This document shows positions 33,315-42,246 of a stretch of 64,000 bases of DNA, in pieces (within the stretch, counting starts at the first letter, position 1; each line of letters begins with the position of its first letter). This DNA is from Saccharothrix syringae. Its GTDB lineage: Bacteria; Actinomycetota; Actinomycetes; Mycobacteriales; Pseudonocardiaceae. Below the pieces are notes generated by a model that worked only from the letters and a program-made list of their open reading frames with translations, searched no databases and was not told the DNA's origin. The stretch lies in the NCBI RefSeq assembly GCF_009498035.1, contig NZ_CP034550.1:3348001-3412000 (forward strand), written 5' to 3'. The position numbers and the translations under genes were made by a program.

Positions 33315-35441
33315 ATGGTCGATGGTGTCAGCAACGACATGGGCGGCACGGTCCACGGAGTGTCGGTCCAGGCAGGCCGAATCGATCAAGTGGTGTTGCC
33401 GCCCGCTCCGGAAGCCGTGGTGGTGCCGCGACAGTTGCCGGCCGTGGTTCCCGATTTCTGCGGGCGCAGTGCCCATGTCGCCGCTCTCGACGCCCTGCTG
33501 GCGGAGTCGGAGGGAAATACCGGCGGGGCGGTGGTCGTGGCGTTGAACGGTTCGGCTGGAGTGGGGAAGTCGACGTTGGCGGTGTGGTGGGCGCACCGTG
33601 TCCAGGACCGTTTTCCAGGCGGCACGTTGTTCGTGAACCTGCGCGGCTACGGCCCGAGCGCCCCGTTGGCCCCGCAGGTCGTGCTGACGGACTTCCTCAC
33701 CGCGCTCGGTGTCGCGGAGCGGCGGGTGCCCGAGGGCGTGGAGGCGCAAGGCGCGTTGTTCCGGTCGTTGGTGACGGAGCGGCGAGTGCTGGTGGTGTTG
33801 GACAACGCCGGGTCCGCCGAGCAGGTGCGTCCGTTGTTGCCCGGTGCGGCGGGGTCTCTGGCGTTGGTGACCAGTCGGGGTGCGCTGTCGGAGCTGGTGG
33901 TGCTGGAGGCGGTCCGGCGGGTGGCGGTGGACGTGTTCGAGACCGCGGACGCCGTGCGTTTGGTGGAGGGGGTGGTGGGTGGGCCTCGGACCGCCGCGGA
34001 GCCCGATGCGGTGGGGGAGTTGGCGGAGGTGTGCGCGCTGTTGCCGTTGGCGGTGCGGGTGGCGGCGACGCGGGTGGCCTCGCGTCCGTTCCTGTCGGTG
34101 GCCGACGTGGTGGAGGAGATCCGGGAGGAGCAGCGGGGTCTGATCGGGGCGGGCGGGTCGTGGCGGGGGTTGGGTGCGGTGAGGTCGGTGTTCGACTGGT
34201 CCTACGCCCGGCTCGACCCGGTGCATGCGCGGGTGTTCAGGTTGGTGGGGTTGCACCCGGTGCCGGAGTTCGGGGTGCATGCCGTTGCCGCGCTGGCCGC
34301 GCTGGATTCTCGTTCCGCGATCCACGTGCTGGAGGAGCTGGCGGAGCAGCACCTCGTCGAGCCGGTGGCCCGTCGTCGGTACCGGATGCACGACCTGTTG
34401 CACGACTATGCCGCGTTGCGCGCCGATCTGGACGAGACCTCGGGAGGGCGGGAGGAGGCGGTGACGCGCCTGGTGGGGTGGTATGCCGGTGTCGCGGTGG
34501 CGGCGGACCGGTGGCTGTTCCCGCGGGCGGCTTCGGTGCCGATGCCGGTGGAGGCGCGAGATGTCTCGGCGCTCGTGGCGGACCGGGAGCAGGCGGTGGG
34601 CTGGTTGCGCCGGGAGCGGGCGGTGCTGTCGGCGGTGCAGCGGATGGCTGCGGAGCGGGATCTGTACCCGGTGGTGGTGGCGTTGGGTGTGGCATCGCGT
34701 CATCTGTGGTCGGGCCCGCGGGCGTGGTGGCCAGAGGGTGTGGAGGCGGTGTCGCGGGGTGTGGACGCCGCGGTGGCGTCGGGGGACGTCCCGGCCGAGA
34801 TGCTGCTGCGGGATCTGAAGGGGCACAGTCACCGGGGCGCCGGGGAGTTCGAGGCGGCCGAGGCGGAGTACCGGGTCGTGCAGGGTGTGGCGGAGCGCTC
34901 GGGGAACCACGACTGGCACCGGTGGGCGTTGTCGGGGCTGGGGAGCCTGCGGCGGGTGCAGGGACGTCCGGAGGAGGCCGATGGGTTCTACCGGGCCTCG
35001 TGCGAGATCGCCGTACGGGTGGGCGACGAGGTGGCCGAGGCGATGGTGCGGGGCAACCTGTCCGAGGTCGCCGTGGCGCGCGGTAGGTTCGACGAGGCGT
35101 TGGACTACGCGCGACGGGCCTGGGAATGGCGCAGCCGCAACGGCGATGTGCTGACGATCGCATACGGTCGGCACCAGTTGGCGGTGGCGTGGCAGGGGCT
35201 GGGCGGGCACGACACGGCGGTCGAACTGTGGGAGCGGGTCGTGGACGTCTACGCCACGCACGAGGACAGGAAACCACAGCTGGCTTCGGTGCTGGAGGCG
35301 ATGGCCGGGTCGCTGACGGCCACCGGCCGGCCGGACGCCGCCGCGGACCGGTTGCGGCGGGCCGCCGGGATCCTGTCGGATCTCGGTGACCCGCGCGCCG
35401 GTCATCTCGTGCGCCGGGCTGACGACCTTTCTGCCGGCTGA
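33315..35441 (+). CDS. NB-ARC/TPR STAND ATPase
   Basis: A 708-residue protein from ATG 33315 (an upstream extension lacks coding character). The N terminus has 'GTVHGVSVQAGRI', a G-x-V-x-G-x-x-x-Q-A-G motif found at the start of many actinobacterial STAND proteins. The NB-ARC ATPase follows: Walker A 'GSAGVGKST' near residue 75, Walker B 'RVLVVLDNA', 'LALVTSRG' and 'LPLAVRVAATR' (GLPLA-like), and 'YRMHDLLHDYAA' (MHD). The C-terminal ~250 residues are TPR-like helical repeats. It resembles AfsR/SARP-type proteins without the DNA-binding domain. STAND ATPases act as signal-activated switches, often in defence or regulation. It is convergent with the E1-like gene. Confidence 0.8.
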   Translation: MVDGVSNDMGGTVHGVSVQAGRIDQVVLPPAPEAVVVPRQLPAVVPDFCGRSAHVAALDALLAESEGNTGGAVVVALNGSAGVGKSTLAVWWAHRVQDRFPGGTLFVNLRGYGPSAPLAPQVVLTDFLTALGVAERRVPEGVEAQGALFRSLVTERRVLVVLDNAGSAEQVRPLLPGAAGSLALVTSRGALSELVVLEAVRRVAVDVFETADAVRLVEGVVGGPRTAAEPDAVGELAEVCALLPLAVRVAATRVASRPFLSVADVVEEIREEQRGLIGAGGSWRGLGAVRSVFDWSYARLDPVHARVFRLVGLHPVPEFGVHAVAALAALDSRSAIHVLEELAEQHLVEPVARRRYRMHDLLHDYAALRADLDETSGGREEAVTRLVGWYAGVAVAADRWLFPRAASVPMPVEARDVSALVADREQAVGWLRRERAVLSAVQRMAAERDLYPVVVALGVASRHLWSGPRAWWPEGVEAVSRGVDAAVASGDVPAEMLLRDLKGHSHRGAGEFEAAEAEYRVVQGVAERSGNHDWHRWALSGLGSLRRVQGRPEEADGFYRASCEIAVRVGDEVAEAMVRGNLSEVAVARGRFDEALDYARRAWEWRSRNGDVLTIAYGRHQLAVAWQGLGGHDTAVELWERVVDVYATHEDRKPQLASVLEAMAGSLTATGRPDAAADRLRRAAGILSDLGDPRAGHLVRRADDLSAG

Positions 35442-35469
35442 CCCCTCGGGGCCGTGGCGGAGCGGTGGT

Positions 35470-36567
35470 TCAGGCCGCGGCGGGGCCGCAGGCGGGGCAA
35501 TCCGGGTCCGGTGCCTCGCAGTCGTCTTCGGCGTGCCGCAGGGTGACCAGGTTGTAGGTGACCCACCGGGTGGCCTGGAGCCGGGGGATGCCGGTGATCA
35601 GGCTCATCACGGCGTGCGCGGACAACAGCCCGGCGATCCCGGCCGACACTGCGTTCACCGCGTGCACCCCGTCCTCCCAGGCGTCACCGGGCCGGAATGC
35701 GACCGGGGTGGCAGTACGCGCCTGCGCGGCAGGGCGTGCGCACTCCCGGCACCGGCCGTGGCCGGGCACGAACACGCCGACGCTCACCCGGGGCCCGCGG
35801 TAGCCGCCGTCGACCCAGGCGGTACCGGTGGCCAGGCACGCCCGGTTGGTCCACGACCGGATCGCGCGCGGGGTGTCGGCGCCCATCAGCAGTACGTCGC
35901 ATCCGGTCGCCAACCGCCGCAACACCCCGGTCCCGTCCACGGTGGTCCGTTCGCCGGTTATCTCCACATCGCTGTTGTGCCGCCGCAACGCCTCGATGGC
36001 GGCGTCGACCTTGGGGCGGCCCAGGTCGTGCTCGGTGTAGAGGACCTGCCGGTTGAGGTTGGACAACTCCACCACGTCCGGTTCGACCAGGTGCAGCGCG
36101 CCGATCCCGGATTGGGCCAGGGCGAGCGCGGCCGCGCTGCCGACCCCGCCGACACCGACCACCGTGACCCGCGCTCGCCGCAGCGCCAGCTGCGCGTGCC
36201 AGCTCGTGGTCCGCGGTGCCGTGTCCATCGACCGCCACAACGCCCGGCCCCGGCCGTACCGTTCGAGGTCGGCGTCGGTCAGGCCCTCGGGGGCCGGTTC
36301 GTCCGCGTCCTCCAGGTAACCGGCGGCGGCCAGCGTGTCGATGGCCGCGCGGACCGTGTCGGGCGGCTCGTCGGGGTGGTGGTGGACCAGGTCGGCGACC
36401 GCCTGGCCCACTGTGCGGGACCCGTCGAGAAGGACGAGCAGCGCCCACACCGTGCCGTCCGGGTCCGGGATCGTCGCGGCGACCCCCGGCAGGGCACCGC
36501 CGATCCGCACGTGGCCGTCGCCGAGGCGGACCGGCCGGTGCTCGTATTTGATGCGCGGACGCAACAT
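35470..36567 (-). CDS. ThiF/MccB-like E1 adenylyltransferase with N-terminal PqqD-like domain
   Basis: A 365-residue E1-like enzyme; ATG 36567 has AGGAG 8 bases upstream. Residues 1-100 ('LRPRIKYEHRPVRLGDGHVR', 'LLDGSRTVGQAVADLVHHH') form a PqqD-like winged-helix peptide-recognition domain. Then comes the nucleotide site 'VTVVGVGGVGSAAALALAQS', 'VEPDVVELSNLNRQVLY' with the family Asp/Asn/Arg and 'LGRPKVDAA' with the Lys. Zinc ligands are 'CREC' and 'CPAC' near the C terminus. MccB (microcin C7) and PaaA (pantocin) are established E1 relatives that act on short peptides. Two mini-ORFs directly upstream (36591-36774) make a RiPP locus plausible. Confidence 0.75.
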   Translation of the reverse strand: MLRPRIKYEHRPVRLGDGHVRIGGALPGVAATIPDPDGTVWALLVLLDGSRTVGQAVADLVHHHPDEPPDTVRAAIDTLAAAGYLEDADEPAPEGLTDADLERYGRGRALWRSMDTAPRTTSWHAQLALRRARVTVVGVGGVGSAAALALAQSGIGALHLVEPDVVELSNLNRQVLYTEHDLGRPKVDAAIEALRRHNSDVEITGERTTVDGTGVLRRLATGCDVLLMGADTPRAIRSWTNRACLATGTAWVDGGYRGPRVSVGVFVPGHGRCRECARPAAQARTATPVAFRPGDAWEDGVHAVNAVSAGIAGLLSAHAVMSLITGIPRLQATRWVTYNLVTLRHAEDDCEAPDPDCPACGPAAA

Positions 36568-36590
36568 CACACTTCTCCTCGTCACCGGTG

Positions 36591-36662
36591 TCAGCCGTTC
36601 GGGTCGCTGTTGCTGTCGGTGCCGCCGAACTCCTGCGTCACCGGGATCAAAATGATGATCAT
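36591..36662 (-). CDS. 23-residue peptide, candidate RiPP precursor
   Basis: ATG 36662 is preceded by GGAGGTGA, a near-perfect Shine-Dalgarno, 4 bases from the ATG. The peptide begins MIIILIPVTQEFGG and ends DSNSDPNG: a hydrophobic N-terminal half and a polar Asn/Ser/Asp tail. The stop is 24 bases before the E1 gene start. The size and position before an E1-like peptide-adenylating enzyme suit a precursor. It is too short for homology judgement. Confidence 0.55.
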   Translation of the reverse strand: MIIILIPVTQEFGGTDSNSDPNG

Positions 36663-36666
36663 GTCC

Positions 36667-36774
36667 TCACCTCCGTCCTTGCCGGTCGAGGTGGAACAGG
36701 GCGGGGAAGGGCAGGCACGGACGCGGCGGCCGCGCGTCGTCTGCTGGTGGGACGTGGAACCGGAGCGGGTTCAC
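36667..36774 (-). CDS. 35-residue peptide upstream of the RiPP-like precursor
   Basis: GTG 36774 follows GGAGAGGAGGACCAGG, a strong ribosome site. The peptide starts MNPLRFHVPPADDARPPRP, contains one Cys in 'RPCLPFPALFHLD', and ends RQGRR. Its stop codon sits inside the Shine-Dalgarno of the 23-residue peptide, so the two are translationally linked. It may be a second precursor, a leader peptide or a regulatory uORF. About 300 bases upstream (36775-37076) hold no supported gene and should contain the promoter. Confidence 0.45.
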   Translation of the reverse strand: MNPLRFHVPPADDARPPRPCLPFPALFHLDRQGRR

Positions 36775-37076
36775 CCTGGTCCTCCTCTCCTGTGGCGGCC
36801 GGCGGATGGCCGGTCGAGAAGAGGATGCGGCGCACCCCGGGACAGGACCGGGGACGGCCGGCGGGTCAGGACCGGGACAACGACTCGCCCGAACGGGTGG
36901 TCTCGTGTCCGCTGGGCGGGGTGGGCTCCACAGCACCCGGGACGAACACACGCCGGCCACGGAACCGAGGTTTCGACCGGGTCCCCGACGACCAGCGCCG
37001 ACGGTCCGGGAACACCGCTCCTACCGGGGAGTCCTGCGGCGGGAACGCGGGCGGCGCCCGGGCGGCGACCTCGTCG

Positions 37077-37184
37077 TCAGAAGAGGGCGGTGCAGGCGAG
37101 GGCCAGCAGGCCGATCGTGGCCAGAGCGGACAGGAGCAGGAGGACGCGGGCCACAGCGCGGCCACGGTTGGTCGACGAGGTCAT
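37077..37184 (-). CDS. 35-residue single-span membrane peptide
   Basis: ATG 37184 overlaps the stop of the preceding GTPase-like gene (ATGA), and AGGAACC lies upstream. The peptide has a short basic N terminus (MTSSTNRGRAVAR) and one hydrophobic helix (VLLLLSALATIGLLALACTALF in two parts VLLLLSALATI and GLLALACTALF). It is the last gene of the seven-gene operon; a small membrane anchor or effector-like subunit is possible. Confidence 0.55.
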   Translation of the reverse strand: MTSSTNRGRAVARVLLLLSALATIGLLALACTALF

Positions 37185-38671
37185 GGGGTGGTTCCTGTCA
37201 GCAGCCAACGGATGGGAGCGGCCGGGTCGTCGTGGGGGGTGGCGGAGGTGGCGAGGTAGGTGACCACGAAGTAGCGGACGTGGGGGAAGTGGTGTTCCGC
37301 GGAGTGGACGAGGTCGGCATGGCCGTGGGCGATGAGCCACGCGCGGACCGCGGCGGGGCGGTCCGGCGGGTCGGTGGCGTAGGGATGGGTGTGCCCGGAG
37401 AGGGTGTCACCCTTGGTGACGACGACGGCGATACGGCGCGGTGTGGCCGTGTCGTGCTCGCTGAGGGTCTCGGTGAGCAGGTCGAGGACCGCCTTGGGGT
37501 CGGTGCCGGACGGGCGGGAGGTGGCGAGGACGTCAGGGGCGGCGCGGGCGCGGACGGCGGGAAGGGCGAGCGGGTCGACGACGAGGATCACGCCGTCGCT
37601 GAGGGCGAGGAAGGCGGAGTCGGCGATGAGGTCGGCGTCCTGCGCGATCTCCCCCGCCGCGTCGTAGAGGTGCAGGAGCCGGTTGCGCACCCGCAGGGTG
37701 TGCGAGACCGGTTGGCCCACCGGCGTGCGCGGCGGGAACGCGCCCTCGGCGAGCAGGGCGTCGGTTTCGGCCAGTCTGCTGTCGGTGAACGGGTCCGCGG
37801 GGACGGCGTCGTGACCGGACCTCATGCGGGCGACCGCGGTGTGCAGGAACACCGACTTCCCGGCGCCGGTGCCGCCGACGACCGGGACGTGACGCGTGGG
37901 CGTGATCTGGGTCGGGGCGGGAAGGGGGGCGTCGCAGTCGCCACAGCGCGGGGAGAGACCGCGTTTGCCGGTGAGCAGCAGTGTCGGCAGGTCCTGGCCG
38001 CAGCGGCAGGTGCGGAGGAACAGGCCCTGTGCGCCCGGGATGAGCGCGTGGTGCTCGCGACCGCAGGGGCAGACGAACACCGGGCGGGCGAGTCGGGCGT
38101 GGCAGCGGGGGCACTCCGTCGTGATCCCCCTCAGTGCCAGGGAAAGCGCTTCGAACAGGTACAACGTGCCGCAGAGGAATCGGAAACCCGTGACCGCGGC
38201 GGTGAGGAGGACCAGCTGCACCACCCAGGTGGTGGTCAGCAGGACGAGCGCGAGGGCGTGGCCGATGGCGAACCCGGTGCGCACGGTGAGCGCGAGGAAC
38301 GGCATCGTGGACGAGCGCGTGATGACCGGGGATTCCCGGATCGGGCGCACCCGCCGCAGCCCGTCGCCCGCGAAGCCCTCGTCGACCCGGCTCGGTCGGC
38401 GCTGGTAGAGCGCCACGAAGCAGGCCACGCCGAGGTGCCGGTGGTCGCGCAGGGCCGGGCCGGACAGGTACCGCCGGTCGGCGGGATCGGGCAGGGTGTC
38501 CAGCGCGAGGTGCGCGGTGTCCGCCCGGGCGGCGAGGCAGTCGAGCGCTTCCCGGGTGACGGCGATCAGCGCCAACACCAGGCTGAGCGCGACCGCCGCG
38601 GCGAGGACCGGTCCGGTGATCACGACCACGAACACGGCCAGCAGCAGGTAGAGGACGAGTCGGACGATCAC
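37181..38671 (-). CDS. Membrane zinc-ribbon P-loop GTPase-like protein
   Basis: A 496-residue protein; GTG 38671 overlaps the stop of the upstream gene (GTGA). Two hydrophobic segments lie at residues 1-38 ('IVRLVLYLLLAVFVVVITG') and about 150-185. Zinc-ribbon cysteines follow: 'CPRCHARLARPVFVCPCG', 'CRCG' and 'CGDCD'. The P-loop is 'VVGGTGAGKSVFLHTAV'. A Walker B-like 'GVILVVDPLALP' and a TKxD-like 'VVVTKGD' suggest a TRAFAC-type GTPase, with 'HLYDAAGEIAQD' in the DxxG position. It resembles the paired 'double GTPase' proteins proposed for NTP-dependent conflict systems, but profile searches are needed. The soluble partner is encoded just upstream. Confidence 0.65.
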   Translation of the reverse strand: MIVRLVLYLLLAVFVVVITGPVLAAAVALSLVLALIAVTREALDCLAARADTAHLALDTLPDPADRRYLSGPALRDHRHLGVACFVALYQRRPSRVDEGFAGDGLRRVRPIRESPVITRSSTMPFLALTVRTGFAIGHALALVLLTTTWVVQLVLLTAAVTGFRFLCGTLYLFEALSLALRGITTECPRCHARLARPVFVCPCGREHHALIPGAQGLFLRTCRCGQDLPTLLLTGKRGLSPRCGDCDAPLPAPTQITPTRHVPVVGGTGAGKSVFLHTAVARMRSGHDAVPADPFTDSRLAETDALLAEGAFPPRTPVGQPVSHTLRVRNRLLHLYDAAGEIAQDADLIADSAFLALSDGVILVVDPLALPAVRARAAPDVLATSRPSGTDPKAVLDLLTETLSEHDTATPRRIAVVVTKGDTLSGHTHPYATDPPDRPAAVRAWLIAHGHADLVHSAEHHFPHVRYFVVTYLATSATPHDDPAAPIRWLLTGTTP

Positions 38672-39678
38672 GAGGTCGTCCCCTCGCCGCCCCGGAAGCT
38701 CCGCATCGCACCGAACCCGGCGAGCAGCCACAGCAGCGGGTCCTCCACCCGGTAGGCCACCGGTTCCCTCCTGCCGTCCGCGCGGTCGCCGAGCGCGGTC
38801 GCGGCGAAGTAGCGGTGGTGGCGGAACGCGGTGCGGACACCGCGGATGAGGTCCGTCCTGTTCCAGTGGCCGAGCCAGGCGGTGGTCTCGTGGTGGACGT
38901 CCACGCTGTCGGACACCGCGTGGCCGCCTGTCCGCGGGACGGGCCGCAGCAGCGGCGACCCGGGGTCGACCATGTCCCACACGGTGTCCAGTTTGGTCAG
39001 CACCACGGCCAGAGGCAGGTCGATCGGGCAGTGGGGGCGCAGGCCGCGTGCCGCGCGGACGGCGTCGGCCAGTCGGGTGATCCCCGCGTCGCCGGGCACG
39101 GCTCCGGGTTCGACGGCCAGGACGAGGCCGTCGGCGTGCGCCGGGTTCGCCGCGGCCGCGTCGGCGCTGTCGTAGAACGCGATCACCACGGCCCGGGCCC
39201 GCGATCGGACGCGCAGGCTGACCAGCAGCGGCTCGGGCCCCGTGGCGCGGTGCAGGACTGTTTCGGCGACCAGCACACGGTCCCGCTCGTGCCGCAGCCT
39301 GCTCTTCTCGCCGAGCACGTCGAGGGACATGCCGGGGAAGCGGTCGTCCAGGTGCCCTTTCGCGACCCGCCGGACGACCGACGCCAACCACGTGCTCTTA
39401 CCGGAGCCCGCCGCCCCGACCACGGCGACCACCCTGGGGTGGCCCTCGATGTACTCGCGCGGCACGGCCTGCCCGCACGCCGGGCAGACCCGACGGGCCT
39501 GCGGAGCCCGCCCGTGCGGGCACCTGCCTCCGCGCGCGGCGGAGACCGGGAACGGGATCGCGCTCTCGCCGCAGCGCGAGGAGCACCGCCTCAGGTACGC
39601 CTTCCCCGGCGTCCGGGTGTGGCAGTAGGGGCAGGCCGGGACACGCCGGGTCAAGACGCCCCGGAGCGGAGCAGGCAC
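38668..39678 (-). CDS. Soluble zinc-ribbon P-loop GTPase-like protein
   Basis: A 336-residue protein; GTG 39678 has GAGGAGA upstream. Zinc ribbons come first: 'CPYCHTRTPGKAYLRRCSSRC' given as CPYC..CSSRC, then 'CPHG' and 'CPACG'. The P-loop 'VVGAAGSGKSTWLASVV' is near residues 87-103, 'VVIAFYDSADAAAAN' holds a DxxG-like position, and 'LAVVLTKLDTVWDMV' gives TKxD. The C terminus ('PLLWLLAGFGAM') resembles that of the next gene's product ('IRWLLTGT'). The two GTPase-like proteins are probably paralogues working as a pair within the operon. Confidence 0.65.
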   Translation of the reverse strand: MPAPLRGVLTRRVPACPYCHTRTPGKAYLRRCSSRCGESAIPFPVSAARGGRCPHGRAPQARRVCPACGQAVPREYIEGHPRVVAVVGAAGSGKSTWLASVVRRVAKGHLDDRFPGMSLDVLGEKSRLRHERDRVLVAETVLHRATGPEPLLVSLRVRSRARAVVIAFYDSADAAAANPAHADGLVLAVEPGAVPGDAGITRLADAVRAARGLRPHCPIDLPLAVVLTKLDTVWDMVDPGSPLLRPVPRTGGHAVSDSVDVHHETTAWLGHWNRTDLIRGVRTAFRHHRYFAATALGDRADGRREPVAYRVEDPLLWLLAGFGAMRSFRGGEGTTS

Positions 39679-39695
39679 AGCGGTCTCCTCTCGGG

Positions 39696-42245
39696 TCAGG
39701 GCACGACCAGGAGGTGGGGGGCGGGATGGGCGAGCGCTACGGTCTCGTCCAGGGAGAACGCGCGGAGGAACACCGGCCGCGGTAGTGGGCGCGGCACCCG
39801 GATGCGGACGGGCCCGGGCGGGCCGGGGGCGGGCAGCCGCAGGATCTCGACGCCGTCCTCGGGGACCAGCGGACGTGATCCGGACTTGGCGACGACCGCG
39901 ATGTCGGGGGTGGGCTCCGGACCGTGCACGGCCAGCAGCAGGTGGTCCCGGCGCCACCAGGCCGCGCGCCGGACGCTGTAGCGCACCTCGCGCAGCCGGA
40001 TCGAGCACACCGTGGCCATGGGCCCGAACCGGCCGGAGTCCGCGACCGACACCCCGAACCAGTGCGCGCCGGGCAGGGTCGCGGTGATCCGCGCGCCGCG
40101 GCCCGCGTACGCGGACCTGCTGATCTCGACCGCGGTGGCCTGCGGGTCCAGCGGCCCGGTGGGCGGCCCGTCCACCCGCCAGAGCACCCGCGCGTCGGTG
40201 GCCCACATCGGCCACTGCCACGACAGCACCACCTGGGGGCCGAATCGCCTGGCGTGCAGGCCGGTGACCGGTTCCAGTGGCGGAGCCACCCGTGTCGCCG
40301 GGCCGATGGCGGCGAGCGGGCCGGACACCGTGACCGGCACGAGCACCCGCTGCCCCGCCAGGGCCGCCAGCGGGACCGACGCCCGGCCCGTGTCGCTGAC
40401 CGCGACCACCCGGCCCGCGACCACCGCGTCGGCGGCGCGGAGGACCTGGGGCGCGGGTGCGACCCCGTCGGGTGGGACGCGGATCACCAGCGGAGTGGAG
40501 CTCTGCCTGGTCCAGGTCAACTCCACGGTGTCGCCCGAGAGGCCGGCCCGCAGGTCGGTGACCTGGCGCGGCTCCCCCGGGCACTCGCCGTGGACCGTCA
40601 AGCCCGCGCTGTCCTCGGGTGTGCCGGCCCGGCCGGGGTAGCGGGCGCGCACGAGGTAGCGGTACTGCACACCGGGCACCGCGGCGGTGTCGTCGAACCC
40701 GGTCCCGTCGGTCGTGGCGGTCTGCGCGGTGTCGCCCGACGGCGCGGTCCTGGTCACCGACGCGCCGACCGCCCCGGGGGGCAACCGCCAGCGGCCGTGC
40801 ACCGACAGCATCGTCGACTCGACCACCAGGTCCAGCACCTCGGGCGCCGGCACGATCTCCCTGCTGTGCGCCACCCCGCCGGGGACGCCGTTGCGCAGGG
40901 TCTGCACCGTGTACGACGTCGGCACACCGAAGGGCGGCACGTCCGTCAGCGCCAGGGCGTCGGTGTCGTGGGCGATCACCGTCCCGCCCCGGCTGACCCG
41001 GTAGGTCAGGCGGCCCGCGGTCGATGTCGACCGCGGCCACGTGACGACGACGGCGTCGTGGTGCGCCCGCACGGACACCTCGGCGGGTGCCGCGGCCGGA
41101 CAGCGGCGCAGGCCCGACGTGATCGCGGGGTCCGTCAGCTCCCGGTCCACCGCCAGGTAGCGGGCGGCCGCGTCCTCCGGCGCGGTGTCCTCCAGTTCGC
41201 GGGCGGCCGCGAGATCGGCGGTCAACCGGTCCACGGTCGCGGCCAGCGCGTCGCGGACGCGCTCCCAGTCCCCGGTCAGCCGCCTGCTCGTCAGCACCAG
41301 GAGCGCGGCGTGCAGCCTGCCGTCCGCGATGGCCTGCCGGTAGTCGGACTCCCAGTCGGATGGGTGCGTGTGCCGGCACCAGACGGCGTAGGCGAGGGTG
41401 TCGGGGTCGCGGGGGAGGCCGCTCGCGACGCGCCGTTGCGCGTCGGCCGCCGCGAGGAAGCTGACCTCCTGGTAGCCCAGAAGCACGGCCACCGACAGCT
41501 CGGTGAGGAACTCGTGGCGCAGCAGCGCGCTCAGTCCGTCGGGTTCGTCCAGCGCTTGTTCGACGAACTTGAGCACCGTCAGCTCGGCCTCGACATCGGC
41601 TCCTCGTCCGGTCCGCAGGTGTGCGCGCCTGCGTCGGAGCGCGTCCGCGTGGACGTCCGGGCCGCCCGAAGCCAGTTCTCGGGTCAGGTACTCCCACAGG
41701 CTGGGGATCCCGAGGTCGGCCAGCGCGGCGGTGATCCGGCGCGACCGGGGCGTGTCCGGCGTGATGTCGAGGCTCGCGGGTTCGCGCTCGGCCGCCCGGT
41801 GCTGTTCGAGCGCGGCCAGGACGTCCGGACGGCTCCAGCGGCCCGCGGACTGCCGGACGAGGGCTGCGACGGCGGCGGCGGGCATACCCGGCGCGGACTG
41901 CAGGAACTGGTCGACCGCCTTGGCGAGGGCGGTGCGTTCCGCCGCCACGGCGGTCCGGTGCGCCGACCGCCGGCCGGGATCGCCCAGCACCCGCGCGGCG
42001 GTCCGGCGCCCGCGCCTCAGGCGGTCCACGGCCTGGGTGTGCTCGCGCAGTTCGGGGGTGCCCCACAGCGCCGGAACGGCGGTCAGCGCCGAGTCGACCT
42101 CGTCGGCGGTGCAGTCGGTGGGCAGCCGGTAGACCCGGAACAGGTTCCGGTGGGGCGACCACCCCGTCTCGACCGGCGTGATGACGTCGGCGAGGTAGGC
42201 GCGGGCGTCGGTGTCGCGGAGCCCGGGAAGGTCCTTCTCGGCCAT
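39696..42245 (-). CDS. J-like N terminus plus tandem FN3-like domains
   Basis: An 849-residue protein from ATG 42245, one base after the stop of the Hsp70-like gene. Residues ~25-110 are J-domain-like ('NLFRVYRLPTDCTADEVDSA' and 'AARVLGDPGRRSAHR') but lack the HPD tripeptide. A helical region follows to about residue 400. Several fibronectin-III-like beta domains follow: 'VSVRAHHDAVVVTWPRST', 'TYTVQTLRNGVPGGV', 'VTDLRAGLSGDTVELTWTRQ', 'VTGLHARRFGPQVVLSWQW'. Genes of this J/FN3 type next to Hsp70 suggest a scaffold or substrate adaptor for the chaperone. Function unknown. Confidence 0.6.
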   Translation of the reverse strand: MAEKDLPGLRDTDARAYLADVITPVETGWSPHRNLFRVYRLPTDCTADEVDSALTAVPALWGTPELREHTQAVDRLRRGRRTAARVLGDPGRRSAHRTAVAAERTALAKAVDQFLQSAPGMPAAAVAALVRQSAGRWSRPDVLAALEQHRAAEREPASLDITPDTPRSRRITAALADLGIPSLWEYLTRELASGGPDVHADALRRRRAHLRTGRGADVEAELTVLKFVEQALDEPDGLSALLRHEFLTELSVAVLLGYQEVSFLAAADAQRRVASGLPRDPDTLAYAVWCRHTHPSDWESDYRQAIADGRLHAALLVLTSRRLTGDWERVRDALAATVDRLTADLAAARELEDTAPEDAAARYLAVDRELTDPAITSGLRRCPAAAPAEVSVRAHHDAVVVTWPRSTSTAGRLTYRVSRGGTVIAHDTDALALTDVPPFGVPTSYTVQTLRNGVPGGVAHSREIVPAPEVLDLVVESTMLSVHGRWRLPPGAVGASVTRTAPSGDTAQTATTDGTGFDDTAAVPGVQYRYLVRARYPGRAGTPEDSAGLTVHGECPGEPRQVTDLRAGLSGDTVELTWTRQSSTPLVIRVPPDGVAPAPQVLRAADAVVAGRVVAVSDTGRASVPLAALAGQRVLVPVTVSGPLAAIGPATRVAPPLEPVTGLHARRFGPQVVLSWQWPMWATDARVLWRVDGPPTGPLDPQATAVEISRSAYAGRGARITATLPGAHWFGVSVADSGRFGPMATVCSIRLREVRYSVRRAAWWRRDHLLLAVHGPEPTPDIAVVAKSGSRPLVPEDGVEILRLPAPGPPGPVRIRVPRPLPRPVFLRAFSLDETVALAHPAPHLLVVP

Positions 42246-42246
42246 G

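Noticed and set aside
33108..35405. 765-codon minus-strand frame antisense to the NB-ARC gene
   Set aside because: His/Arg/Pro-rich shadow frame; the opposite strand encodes a complete STAND ATPase with Walker motifs.
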